Source of the DNA: Prionace glauca
Lineage: Eukaryota; Chordata; Chondrichthyes; Carcharhiniformes; Carcharhinidae
Direction of reading: 5' to 3'
Assembly (NCBI GenBank): GCA_037974335.1
Contig: CM075761.1
Span: 10,772,790 to 10,836,789, forward strand
DNA length: 64,000 nt
Shown here piece by piece: positions 10,507 through 21,084 of the stretch; the stretch's first letter is position 1; every line of letters begins with the position of its first letter. The notes beneath the pieces were generated by a model that made no database searches, was not told where the DNA came from, and saw nothing but the letters and a program-made list of their open reading frames with translations. The position numbers and the translations under genes were made by a program.

Positions 10507-11240
10507 TTTAAACACACGAAAACATGGTGACAATGGAAACAGCCTCCATACTCACAAACCGCGCGGAAGTTCGCAAATCAAAATGAAAAGTCATAAACAT
10601 TTTCAGCACAGCCACACAATCAAAAAACACCACACAACTGCACAGGCTCACACACATACACACAACCATAATTTCACATTCAAAATGCACACCTCATACC
10701 TATACGCACCCACCAGACAAACACACACAGCCACATACAATTGTCACAAGAAAACACCCACACACACTTACGCATAAATACTACTCCCACACACTCCCCA
10801 AACATGCCTGCACTCACAGATCCCACACACCCAGCCACACACGATGAAAAGCATACAGCAAAGCAAACATGCTCACAGGCAAACATGTACCCATAACCAC
10901 ACACAGATACCCACCCACAGGTGACTACCCTCACATACACACACACAAACCTGTCCGCACTGACACACAGAACCATTGACCCACACATGCCTAGTCACAA
11001 ACACACTCCCGCTTACACATGCCATCACACACACCCACATCCACACCCATACATACACACACACACACACACACGCGAAACCACACACACCACAAAGAGT
11101 CCAGCACTTATACTACCACCGAAAATGCACAGCCACTGAAATGCAAGCACCCATATACACACACACATACATACACGCATAGACACACACACACACAAAC
11201 ACACAGACGCACACACACACAGACACACACACACAATCCA
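9674..11240. repeat. CA-rich microsatellite field with higher-order repeat units
   Basis: Long (CA)n runs, the longest near 9900-9964 and 10405-10500, alternate with non-CA segments. A longer unit containing AATGCACAGCCTACAC recurs at about 9691, 10076 and 10368, and a second word, TTGCACATTCAATCATACTCG-like, at about 9825 and 10185. So at least two and a half copies of a 290-385 bp unit are stacked, differing mainly in CA-run length. After 10500 the sequence is irregular CA/ACAC-rich DNA. The long frames here are low-complexity Thr/His runs and not genes. Confidence 0.9.
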
Positions 11241-11690
11241 TCGAGCTTGCTCTCATATTTTAAGGAATATTAACTGCCCTCAATTTGACATATATTAAGG
11301 TTGACTATTTGTTTTATTGCTCCTGTTAACAAATTAAGTGATGTTTGCTGCCAGAATTTTAAACTATAATGCTGTGATCTTTTATTTAAATGTTATTTCC
11401 TTTCCTCATTTGGCACCAGTGGGACATTGAATCATTGAGGCGTTCAAACAATTTCATTTTACACTGGATGCGGGATTTGATGGAGAGATCAGTAACCGCT
11501 CAAAATGCCAAACTGTGATTGAAAAGGTGGCGGTGATCATCCTTCTTGATCTAATTCAGTCCGTGTGCTGTGGGAACACCCGCATTGAACTTCAAACAGG
11601 AGTTGCAGCATTTTGTCTCTGTGACCATCAGGAAACGGGAACATATCTGCAAATCAGGATGCTGAGTGGCTCGAAGGAGATCTTCCAAAG
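11241..11690. other. No gene recognised
   Basis: AT-rich single-copy-looking DNA; nothing recognised on either strand. Confidence 0.45.
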
Positions 11691-11937
11691 GTGGTAATCC
11701 ATTTGCCACATTTGCCCACATTAACCTGCTGTCCTTAGTCATCCCAGGTGGTACAGGTAAAGAATTCGAAGATGTCATGAAGGAGGCTTGATGAACCATT
11801 GCAGTGCATCATGTAGATGCTGTGCAAGACTGCAACAGCGCGTTGGGGGAGTGGGTGCCTGTGGTTAATGCGTTGACCCAATGGGACTGCTTTGTCTTGT
11901 GTGGTGTCAATGTTCTTGAGTGTTCTTGGAGTGTTCT
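11691..11937 (+). repeat. Old unclassified interspersed repeat, left piece
   Basis: The GTTGCTGCAGTGCATC-type words (here CATTGCAGTGCATCATGTAGATG) belong to a repeat also present at 45230-45720. It is interrupted by the CR1 copy at 11938-13301 and appears to resume at about 13306-13590 with GGGAAGTCAGGAGGTAGGTTA, a phrase also found at 45638. Family not identified. Confidence 0.6.
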
Positions 11938-13301
11938 GGTGAGTCTTACTTCTGTGGTGTGTAAGGTTTTGGAAAGGATTATTAGAGACAGGATTTATAG
12001 TTATTTGGAAAGTAATGAGTTGATTAGAGACAGTCAGCATGGTTTTGTAGCGGGTAGGTCATGCCTTACTAACCTTATCAAGTTCTTTGAGAAAGTGACC
12101 AAAGAGGTGGATAGGGGTAAGGCAGTTGATGTGGTGTATATGGATTTTAGCAAGGCGTTTGATAAGGTTCACCATGGTAGGCTTCTGCAGAAAATGCAGA
12201 TGTATGGGATTGGGGGTGATCTAGGTAATTGGATTAGGAATTGGCTAGCAGATAGGAGACAGAGAGTGGTGGTTGATGGGAAATATTCGTCATGGAGTTC
12301 GGTTCCAAGTGGTGTGCCTCAGGGATCTGTTTTGGGGCCACTGCTGTTTGTAATTTTTATTAATGATCTGGATGAGGGTATAGTTGGGTGGATTAGTAAG
12401 TTTGCTGATGACACCAAAGTCGGAGGTGTGGTAGATTGTGAGGAAGGGTGTCATAGTTTGCAGGATGACTTAGAAAAGTTGCAGAGCTGGGCTGAGAGGT
12501 GGCGGATGGAGTTTAATGTGGAGAAGTGTGAGGTAATTCATTTCGGTAGGAATAACAGATGTGTTGAGTATAGGACTAACGGGAGGACTTTGAATAGTGT
12601 GGAGGAGCAGAGGGATCTAGGTGTATGTGTACATAGATCCCTGAAAGTTGGGAATCAAGTAGATAAGGCTGTTAAGAAGGCATACGGAGTTTTGGCGTTT
12701 ATTGGTAGGGGGATTGAATTTAGGAGTCGCAACGTCATGATGCAACTGTACACATCTCTGGTGCGGCCGCACTTGGAGTATTGTGTGCAGTTCTGGTCCC
12801 CACATTACAGGAAGGATGTAGAGGCTTTGGAGAGGGTGCAGAGGAGGTTTACCAGGATGTTCCCTGGTATGGAGGGGAGATCCTATGAGGAGAGATTGAG
12901 AGATTTGGGGTTGTTTTCGCTGGAAAGAAGGCGGCTAAGAGGGGATCTCATTAAAACATATAAGATGATTAGAGGTTTAGACAGGGTAGATAGTGATAGC
13001 CTTTTTCCTAGGATGGAGAAAGCTAGCACGAGGGGGCACGATTTTAAATTAAGGGGGGGTAGTTATAGGACTGATGTCAGGGGTAGGTTCTTTACCCAGA
13101 GGGTGGTGAGGGACTGGAAGGCCCTGCCAGCTGCAGTTGTAAATGCACCTAGTTTGGGGGCGTTTAAAAGATCTGTGGATAGGTTTATGGATGAAAAGGG
13201 ATTGGTTTAGGCTAGTGGGTCATTGTTTTGTAACTGGTCGGCGCAACATCGTGGGCCGAAGGGCCTGTTCTGCGCTGTAATGTTCTATGTTCTATGTTCT
13301 A
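11938..13301 (+). mobile_element. CR1-clade LINE, 5'-truncated (copy A2)
   Basis: It starts inside reverse transcriptase and runs to the (TTCTATG)n tail at about 13301. It is inserted in an older repeat. The reading frame stays open from the 5' junction to the natural ORF2 stop at 13210, which suggests a young copy. Confidence 0.9.
11940..13210 (+). CDS. Partial CR1 ORF2: reverse transcriptase and C-terminal domain
   Basis: Truncated at its 5' end, so it has no start of its own; the LINE frame begins about SLTSVVCKVLERI (YRPVSLTS region). It shows [24 protein letters not shown] and FADDTKVGG, then CEVIHFGRN, RDLGVCVHRS and the C-terminal QRRFTRMFPG segment, ending FMDEKGLV. About 420 residues are open. 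Without the endonuclease it cannot act as a full LINE protein. It is useful as an unbroken reference for the A-type C terminus. Confidence 0.85.
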
Positions 13302-13305
13302 AACT

Positions 13306-13590
13306 CACACAAGCAATTGGAGATGACACCTTCGCGGTCCTGAATTGAGCATTGTCGATGGTGGACGGAACTAGGGAAGTCAGGAGGTAGGTTACATTTC
13401 CCAAGATCGTTGGATCTGAATTTGTAGCAGACAATTTTACAAGAAAGCCCAGTTCAATTTCTGGTCTGTACCAGGATGTAGTTGTGGGGCATTCTGCATG
13501 ATTTTGCCTTTGGATATCTCTGGGCAGTATTTAGACTCGCTGTTGCTGGGACATTCCTGGCCAAGGACTTGGTGATTCAATGTTAATGCT
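13306..13590 (+). repeat. Old unclassified interspersed repeat, right piece
   Basis: It resumes the repeat cut by CR1 copy A2: GGGAAGTCAGGAGGTAGGTTA matches GGGAAGTCAGGAGGCGAGTTA near 45638, and the following TTTCTGGTCTGTACCAGGATG part is in the expected order. Diverged. Confidence 0.5.
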
Positions 13591-13613
13591 TATCAGGTCC
13601 AATTATCTGCTGT

Positions 13614-13760
13614 CCAACAAAGAACAAAGAACATAACAGCCTGGGAAACAGGCCCATCGGCCCAACGAGCCCACACTGCCATCTTAACACCAACAGCCCA
13701 CCCCTCCACCCATGACCCTTAAATCCTGTCCAGGACTCGGTGAAAATGGAAACAAACTCC
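13614..13760 (-). mobile_element. CR1-like LINE 3' fragment with (TTCTTTG)n tail
   Basis: The CAAAGAACAAAGAACA start is the reversed tail, followed by the AAACAGGCCCATCGGCCCAACGAGCCC 3' UTR signature. The same tail type ends the LINE at 53765 and the family-2 SINEs. Confidence 0.6.
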
Positions 13761-13896
13761 TTCTGTCTCCGAGGAGTCATGAATGATTGAACTTGGTGAA
13801 ATTATCAACGAACTTTTGATCTGACAATGATGGGATATCCATTGATGAAGCAGTCAGATATCTTACCGATTGAACCAGGAACCTGTTCAGTACATG

Positions 13897-14795
13897 TCAG
13901 ACAATTAATTTTACAATCTGTGTAAAGGGATATTTTATCACGATCGTCAATTGTTCTCTGAACTTGGTCTGTGTCACAGCATAAATGCCGGTGTTTGTGC
14001 AGTAACTGAGCATCTGCAGCATGTATCCTATTTCTCCTAAGACTGGGTTTGGATTTTCAAATTTCAGGTTCACCCACCACAATTGAGTCCATATAACTTC
14101 AGTCAGGTAGAGGGCCCACAATACAATGAAATTCCCAGAGATAACAAAAAGTAATATCATGGACTTTCTTCGACTCTCCATTTCTGGATCACCTGGTCTC
14201 TCCCCATCTCTGAGAGCTCGGAGCCTCCTGCGGGCTCGACTGCTCACTAGAATGTGTCTAATGGTTAAAAAGTTGAGCAACAGAATCAGAATAAATGGGA
14301 TAAACGGCGTTGTGAAGTAGTGAATGAATTCTATCATGGCCCAGATTGGAGATTTCAGTACTTCATAACTTGTTCGACATAATCGAGATGAATTGCTCAT
14401 CACATAGCCATCTATGAACATGAAATACCAGAAGATGTTCTTTGCAATGCTCAGCACTGTCACTGTTCCCAGAACAGCACCTGCAGTTTTCTCGGTGCAA
14501 TACTTAATTTTCAGTTTTTGGCAACAAATTGCCACAAACCTGTCAAATGTAAAAGCGACAGTGAACCAAACAGAACAGTCTCTGACAGCATAAATCAGGA
14601 CAGCGTGGTACTTGCAGAGAGGGCTGAAGTACAGGAATTGAAGATTATCCTTGAACACAAACACAATTTGCCTCAGTATCAGGTCAATAACAATAAGCAG
14701 CAAATCTGTCGATCCCATGGCCAGCAGGTACAATTTGACACATCTGGAGAGACCACAATTTTTCAGCGAGAGTACAACAATCATCAGCACGTTAA
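13897..14795 (-). CDS. GPR139-like seven-transmembrane receptor, exon 2
   Basis: A rhodopsin-class G-protein-coupled receptor of the GPR139-like type. The exon encodes 298 residues and ends at the stop 13897-13899. A splice acceptor lies just before it (pyrimidine-rich TTTATTTCCCTCACAG, read on the minus strand, AG at 14797-14796). The protein begins inside TM1 (NVLMIVVLS); then KNCGLSRC loop, TM2, Cys of TM3 (PLCKY), the DRY position as FDRFVAI, and TM4. The ECL2 Cys is in SRLCRTS, TM5 follows, and a basic loop (SSRARRRLRALRD) precedes TM6. TM7 ends NTGIYAVTQTKFREQ, the family's form of NPxxY. The frame is unbroken. The acceptor needs one base from exon 1, which the donor at 20479 supplies. 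Ligand unknown. Confidence 0.88.
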
Positions 14796-15455
14796 CTGTG
14801 AGGGAAATAAAAAATATGTAAAGGAAAAATATTGATCAGGCAGGAAGAAAAGTTAACACGTTGATCTACAATATTTTGCCATTTGAGGAGGTGCTGCAAT
14901 ATCTTGTCCTCCATACCGACTATTCTAACAGTGACAGGGTAATCTGCAGCTGGTGGTCATTTCTATTCAATAAAATCAATCTTTAAAAGGAGTGGAATGC
15001 ACTGGAGTAAACAACACACGCGCAATAGCAGCCCGTGTGCTCAGATAATGATTCAAGTTGAGAAAAATAATAAAGATCACATGAGTACATGATATTGACA
15101 TTAACTCTGACGTCAATATCTCTTGATTAGAATCAGTAAATAATTCCTCCTTTTTGATCTTTACCGAATCTCGGCTGGTTCGAGGGGATGGATCAGCCCA
15201 GGTTCTATATCCTGCTTAATCCTGAATAACTTTGCAAGAGAATTAGACTATTCCCTCCTCCTGACTGGTCTTGCTGTTTCTGTGGACTCGATTTTGGTGC
15301 AGGGTTCAGCTGTTAGTCGATATTTGGAACAGGCAGCAGGGATTGTGGGGATGACCAGATGGTGCAGGAAACGTTTCGAGAGCACCAGAGGGCTTCCAGC
15401 AGTGGCAAGAAGAGGCAAGGCCAGAGTATATGAAGGGGAACTGATGATATGCTAG

Positions 15456-15628
15456 GGTTGGAAATCATCAATACCCTTTAACTCACCAATCTATGATCCA
15501 TGTCATTGTAAATGGAACCAGGAAACACATTTATATAGTACAGCCAGGAATTATCTCTCAATAAAATACCAGTTCATGTCAAAAGTGCTGTCCACATATA
15601 TTGATTATGTTCTGCTATTGATATAGAG
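15456..15628. repeat. Intron block, copy 1 (matches 18957-19130)
   Basis: The AAATGGAACCAGGAAACAC word and the ATATAGTACAGCCAGGAATTAT word occur in both blocks in the same order and orientation. The copies differ at scattered bases. No protein is encoded. This is probably part of an old tandem duplication of the receptor locus. Confidence 0.75.
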
Positions 15629-16127
15629 GTATCTAGATAGGCTGAGCGAGCGGGCGAGGACCTGGTAGATGGAATACAATGTTGGCAAGTGTGAGGTTAT
15701 CCACTTTGGTCGGAATAATGGTAGGAAGGACTATTACTTACAGGGCGAGAAGCTGCAGCATGCTACGGTGCAGAGGGACCTGGGGGTCCTTGTGCATGAG
15801 TCACAAAAACCCAACCTGCAGGTGCAGCAGGTGGTCAGGAAGGCAAATGGGATGCTGGTCTTCATAACGAGGGGGATTGAATATAAAAGCAGGGAGGTCT
15901 TGCTGCAGCTATATAGGGCATTGGTGAGGCCGCAGCTGGAGCACTGTGTGCAGTTTTGGTCGCCGCACCTGCGCAAGGATATTTTGGCCATGGAGGGAGT
16001 GCAGAGGAGGTTCACTAGGCTGATACCGGAGTTGAGGGGGTTGAGCTATGAGGAGAGGCTGAATAGACTGGGCTTGTACTCGTTAGAGTTTAGAAGGATG
16101 AGGGGAGATCTCATTGAGACATATAAG

Positions 16128-18126
16128 AACATAAGAACATAAGAAATAGGAGCAGGAGTAGGCCATCTGGCCCTTCGAGCCTGCCCCGCCATTCAATAAG
16201 ATCATGGCTGATCTGTCGTGACTCAGCTCCACCTTCCCGCCCTCTCCCCATAACCCTTAATCCCTTCTCTTATCAAAAACCCATCAACCCGTTTCTTAAA
16301 AATATTTAGCGAGGCAGCCTCCACCACTTCAACGGGCAGAGAATTCCAGAGATTCACCACCCTTTGAGTAAAGAAGTTCCTCCTCAACTCTGTTCTAAAC
16401 CGCCCCCCCTTTATCTTGAGGCTGTGCCCCCTAGTCCTACTGTCTTTTTTGAGCGGGAACAGTCTCTCCACCTCTATCCTATCCATCCCATTCATCATCT
16501 TATACGTCTCAATGAGATCTCCCCTCATTCTTCTAAACTCTAACGAGTACAAGCCTAGTTTATTCAGCCTCTCCTCATAGCTCAATCCCCTCAACTCCGG
16601 TATCAGCCGAGTAAACCTCCTCTGCACTCCCTCCAGGGCCAAAATATCCTTGCGCAGGTGCGGCGCCCAAAACTGCACACAGTACTCCAGCTGCGGCCTC
16701 ACCAATACCCTATACAGCTGCAGCAAGACCTCCCTACTTTTATATTCAATCCCCTTCGCTATGAAGGCCAGCATCCCATTCGCCTTCCTGACCACCTGCT
16801 GCACCTGCATGCTGGCTTTTTGCGACTCATGCACAAGGACCCCGAGGTCCCTCTGCACCGTCGCCTGCTGCAGTTTTTCGCCCCGTAAGTAATAGTCCTT
16901 CCTACCATTCCTCCTACCAAAGTGGACCACCTCACACTTGCCAACATTAAATTCCATTTGCCATTTCCTCGCCCATTCGCCCAGCCTATCTGGATCCTTC
17001 TGCAGACTCTCCACACCCTCCGCACAATTTGCCGTTCCCCCAATCTTGGTGTCATCAGCAAATTTCGACACCCTGCACTCGGTTCCCTCCTCCAGATCAT
17101 CTATATAAATGGTAAATAGCTGAGGCCCCAGCACCGACCCCTGGGGCACCCCACTAGTCACCAACTGCCAATCCGAATAGCATCCATTGACCCCCACTCT
17201 CTGCCTCCTATTTGACAACCAATCCTCTATCCACGCTAACACCCTACCCCCACTCCATGTCCCCTGACCTTCTGCAATAACCTCTTGTGAGGAACCTTGT
17301 CAAACACCTTCTGAAAATCCAGAAAGACCACATCCACCGGCTCTCCTCTATCCACTGCCCTAGACACATCCTCATAGAACTCCAGTAAATTTGTCAGACA
17401 CGACTTCCCTTTAATGAAACCGTGTTGCGTCCGCCCTATCAAGCAATTCCCCTCAAGATGCCTCGCTATTTCCTCCTTAATGACGGTTTCTAACATTTTA
17501 CCTACAACAGACGTTAAACTAACCGGCCTATAATTCCCCGCCATTTGCCTGGCACCCTTCTTAAACAACGGCGTAACATTAGCCGTTTTCCAATCTTCCG
17601 GCACTTCCCCGGAATCCAGCGACGTCTGGAAAATAACCACCAAGGCATCCACTATCACCTCCGCCATTTCTTTCAGAACCCTCGGATGCATTCCATCCGG
17701 TCCTGGGGACTTGTCCACAATCAGCCCCTCCAGTCTGTCGAGCACCACCTCTCTAGTAACAGTAATGTCATTAAGACCCTCCATTCCTACCACCTTTCCA
17801 TCGCTAACACCCGGCAAATTATTCACGTCCTCCTCCGTGAAGACAGAAACAAAGAAGTTATTCATGACCTTAGCCATATCCCTATCCCCTACCACTAGCT
17901 CCCCTTTCTCATCCTCTAAAGGACCAACGTTTACCCTAGCCAGCCTCTTCCTTTTTATATATTTATAAAAACTCTTGCTATCCTTTTTTATATTAAGTGC
18001 TAGCCCAGCCTCATAGCTTCTCCTACCCTCCTTTATCAATTTCTTTGTCAATCTTTGTTGACATTTAAACCTTTCCCAATCCTCTTCTCGCCCACTGCTC
18101 TTAGCTACTCTAAACTCCTCCATATA
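16128..18126 (-). mobile_element. CR1-clade LINE copy B3, inserted in B2
   Basis: It is 5'-truncated and begins inside the endonuclease-RT linker (RVAKSSGREEDWERF). It continues through [21 protein letters not shown] and [34 protein letters not shown] and the C-terminal domain complete the frame, which ends at 16223. Two overlapping frames cover it (17236-18122 and 16223-17242), so there is one frame change near 17240. Its target duplication ACATATAAG lies at 16119-16127 and 18127-18135. Confidence 0.88.
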
Positions 18127-18155
18127 ACATATAAGATGATGAAAGGGATGGATAG

Positions 18156-18379
18156 AACATAGAACATTACAGCGCAGAACAGGCCCTTCGGCCCACGATG
18201 TTGCGCTGACCAATTAAGAAAAAAGCAAAGACAGTCGAACCTGAACCAATCCCTTTCCATCCATAAACCTATCCACGGATCTCTTCAACGCCCCCAAACT
18301 AGGCTCATCTACAACTGCAGCAGGCAGGGCATTCCAGACCCTCACCACCCTCTGGGTAAAGAACCTACCTCTGACATCC
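18156..18379 (-). mobile_element. CR1-clade LINE 3' fragment (copy A4), inserted in B2
   Basis: About 224 bp of A-type 3' end: the reversed TTCTATG tail, the CGCAGAACAGGCCCTTCGGCC signature and the last codons of ORF2. GATAG flanks it at 18151-18155 and 18380-18384, the probable target duplication. Confidence 0.85.
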
Positions 18380-18732
18380 GATAGGATAGAGGTGGAGACG
18401 TTCTTCCCGCTCAGAAAGGACAATAGGACTAGAGGGCACAGCCTCAAGATAAGGGGGGGGGGGCGCAGTTTAGAACGGAGTTGAGGAGGAACTTCTTCAT
18501 TCAAAGGGTGGTGAATCTCTGGAATTCTCTGCCCGTTGAAGTGGTGGAGGCTACCTCGCTGAATATATTTAAGACGCGGGTAGATAGATTTTTTCGTAGC
18601 AAAGGGGATTAAGGGGAGAAAGCAGGAACGTGGAACTGAGCCACTTCAGATCAGCCATGATCTTATTGAATGGCGGGGCAGGCTCGAAGGGCTAGATGGC
18701 CTACTCCTGCTCCTATTTCTTATGCTCTTATG

Positions 18733-18940
18733 TTATAGAACACTACAGCACAAACAGGCTCTTTGGTCCACGAGTTGCGCCGATCACATCAACACCTACC
18801 AATCCATAGACCTATCTATAACCCCCAATCCCACTAAATCCCATATACTCATCCAGAAGTCTTTTAAAAGAGTTCGCCTCCACCACCACTGACGGCAGCC
18901 GATTCCATTCACTCACCACTCACCACCCTCTGAGTGCATC
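18733..18940 (-). mobile_element. CR1-like LINE fragment (subfamily E)
   Basis: It begins with a CACTACAGCACAAACAGG 3' UTR and includes the reversed C-terminal ORF2 text (TCCACCACCACTGACGGCAGCC). The same family appears at 62573-62670. Diverged. Confidence 0.65.
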
Positions 18941-18956
18941 TGTACAGGACATGTTT

Positions 18957-19130
18957 TTATGTCGGAAATCATTAATACCCTTTAATTCATCAACCTATGA
19001 TCCACGGAGATTTTTATTGTAAATGGAACCAGGAAACACATTTATATAGTACAGCCAGGAATTATCACTCGATCGAATTTCAGTTCATGTCAAATGTGCT
19101 GTCCGCACATATTGATTATGTTCTGTTATT
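18957..19130. repeat. Intron block, copy 2 (matches 15456-15628)
   Basis: Same order and orientation as copy 1, including TTGATTATGTTCTGTTATTGAT at the right end. See copy 1. Confidence 0.75.
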
Positions 19131-19615
19131 GATTCTATTTACTAATGCGGCTAAATTCATCTGAATGGAAGCGAGGGCGAGGGGAATGATCCTCCCATTC
19201 CAGTGAAAATTGCATCGGGACATGAACAGCAAAGATTTCACAGTCAACCCTAATTGTGAAATTTCTTTGATTTCCTTCTCAAAGCGTTCAGTCTAAGAGC
19301 CATTAGAACTCCGGGAGTGTAGAGGCCGTCGGTCCATTAGCAATGCACCAACTGCACTTCAGAGCATTTTACACTTTACAAATCAGGAATTCAGTTGCAA
19401 TTTTTGGTTAATATTTGCAGAAATAACTTGGACAATGACAGCAGCACAGAGAAGGAATTAAATTAGAAGAACGATATTTGAGTTAAACACTGTTTACATC
19501 ACGGCTACGTTGAAAGAGATATTTAACCCGGACACCAGTGATAGCAAAGGTGGGATGGAAAAATATCCAAGTCCGGGGCAGACCCAGAATTCTAATGATA
19601 CAACTCAATCATATA
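19131..19615. other. Intron sequence without a recognised feature
   Basis: No coding exon or repeat recognised. Confidence 0.45.
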
Positions 19616-20020
19616 TCAAAAATGGTTATTATCAGTCATAAATTCCTCATCCATTGATGCAATTTTCCTGTCCATTGTTCTCAGATTCTGATGAATCATT
19701 GGAACATTGTTATCTATTCTCTGGTTCTGATCTCCCATCTCACTCTCCCTGGAGACACTGCTGATACACACACTATGGGATTCCACATCAAAACCAGTCT
19801 CTTATTAATATAAGAGGGGGACCTTATAAGAAGGTCACTGAAACCTTCCAGTTGGGATCCGTGGAGTCTCTCACTAGGTATCTGTCACTGGACAAACAGT
19901 TAGAGTTAAACCCGTTTAAACCTAGTCCACACCTACTGCGGTGATGTAGAAATGTAATTGCTCCTGGTCAGATGTAACAGGGGTGCTGAAGGAGGAAATG
20001 ATGGACAGTGGGTGCAATTA
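19616..20020 (-). pseudogene. Second, defective copy of the receptor's first exon and upstream region
   Basis: About 400 bp resembles 20650-21080, which holds the start of exon 1 and the sequence upstream of it. Shared words include GGTCAGATGTAACAGG (19971 and 21031) and CTCAGATTCTGAT. On the minus strand an ATG at 19738 opens a 40-codon frame (MGDQNQRIDNNVPM..., then QNLRTMDRK) that resembles the N-terminal tail of exon 1, but it stops near 19616 before any TM1 sequence or donor. It retains an ATG where the exon-1 copy has AGG. It may be a leftover of a tandem gene duplication, or less likely an alternative leader exon. Confidence 0.6.
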
Positions 20021-20479
20021 TTTTTTACACATTTAAAAATTTGCTGGATCTTGTTAAAAAACAGAATATGAACTCCATCTGTATTAGTCCCGACAACAAG
20101 GAGAGAAACAACTCTTGTAACAACACAACACTGATTCTCACATTACTGATAGGGAAAACCCACCATAATAATAAAAAAATATATACCAAGGTAAATCTAG
20201 GTGAGAACAAGGTCATGTTCTTTGGTAACTGGACTAACCAGTTCCGTGTCCCCTTCACCTGCAGGTCAGACAAACTGAAGGTGCTGGTGATATGTTTCAG
20301 ACGGACCAGAGCATGTGTTAACAACTAGAAGGCACGAGTAGATCTAATGAATTAAAGGCTCGGCCTGGGAGCAAGACCTTTCCTTTGCAACCAGGAATCT
20401 GTCATCAGATGTGAGGCATTCTCGGTGTTACGGTGCGCGGCACAGGGATAGTCCGAATTACAGAACAAAAGAGGCTTAC

Positions 20480-20705
20480 CCGGGAGGCCAATGATAGCTA
20501 TGGTTGGATAGTAAAAGTATCCCATTATCTGAAATCCAAGGAAGACCAAGTATTTTAATGAGGAACCCCAGTAACGATACCAATTAAGATCGTAAATGTC
20601 CTCTGATAAATCCCTGTCCATTGCTGTAACGTTCCAGTCCATGATTCTCAGATTCGGTTCCATTGCGGGAACATTACAGTCCATTGTACTCAGATTCTGA
20701 TCCAT
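20480..20705 (-). CDS. GPR139-like seven-transmembrane receptor, exon 1
   Basis: Encodes the extracellular N-terminal tail and the start of TM1: 75 codons plus one base from the ATG at 20705. The end reads MGYFYYPTIAIIGLPG and then a donor GTAAGC (minus strand, 20479 down). Spliced to exon 2, the junction becomes IIGLPVNVLMIVV, exactly the TM1 pattern of this family; both exons use intron phase 1, and the joined protein is about 374 residues. The tail contains a 14-residue tandem repeat (NVPAMDQNLSTMD, NVPAMEPNLRIMD, NVTAMDRDLSED), with a fourth weaker unit upstream of the ATG. NLS and NVT are possible N-glycosylation sites. The reading frame stays open upstream, so a more distal start is possible; in the duplicate at 19738 an ATG lies where this copy has AGG. 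Confidence 0.82.
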
Positions 20706-21080
20706 TGCTGGAACATTCCTATATACTGTTGTCGGAGTGTGACCGATAATTGGAACATTCTTATCTACTCTACTGTACAGATCTCTCCTCCCCCTCTCTC
20801 TCTGGAGCTGCTGTTGTCGATTATCGGTGAGGTGCCGTTCTCAACTGCATTGGTGGATAATACATTGAGCTGAGACCTTTATTAATCGAAGGATGAAACT
20901 CTCGAGTGGCACAGTTGGAATCCATGGAGGCTCTCATTAATTACCCGTCTCTGAACAAACAAGTTCATTTAACCCTATCTAAAGCCAAATCCTTCCTACC
21001 TCAATGATGTAGAACTTTAATTGATACTGGTCAGATGTAACAGGGACGCTGAAAGAAAGAACGATGGAGAGTGGATGCAA
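20706..21080 (-). promoter_or_regulatory. Upstream region of the receptor gene, conserved between two copies
   Basis: This lies directly 5' of exon 1 (minus strand) and is similar to 19740-20020. It is presumably the 5' UTR and proximal promoter. I see no convincing TATA box or CpG cluster, so the assignment rests on position and on conservation between the copies. Confidence 0.4.
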
Positions 21081-21084
21081 TTTT

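Larger units (their letters stand above)
15629..18745 (+). mobile_element. CR1-clade LINE copy B2, split by two later insertions
   Basis: The plus-strand copy is present as 15629-16127, 18127-18155 and 18380-18745. It encodes the RT C-terminal region (CEVIHFGRNNG, RDLGVLVHES, TRLIPELRG) and ends with the B-type 3' UTR and TTCTTATG tail. It is interrupted by copy B3 (minus strand) and copy A4 (minus strand), each flanked by short target duplications. Confidence 0.85.
14796..20479 (-). other. Intron of the receptor gene, filled with nested LINEs
   Basis: About 5.7 kb between the donor GTAAGC (read on minus, at 20479) and the acceptor AG near 14796. It holds CR1 copies in both orientations (15629-18745), a duplicated 170-bp block (15456-15625 and 18957-19130) and a second, defective copy of the gene's 5' end (19616-20020). 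The LINE load explains most of its size. Confidence 0.75.

Noticed and set aside
9783-10511. Long Thr/His-rich open frames in the CA field
   Set aside because: They are translations of (CA)n and its neighbours; no start context, domain or conservation, and other frames are equally open.
10583-11273. CRISPR-like array in the ACAC-rich stretch
   Set aside because: Repeat words are simple CA runs of variable length with no constant repeat-spacer structure, and the genome is animal.
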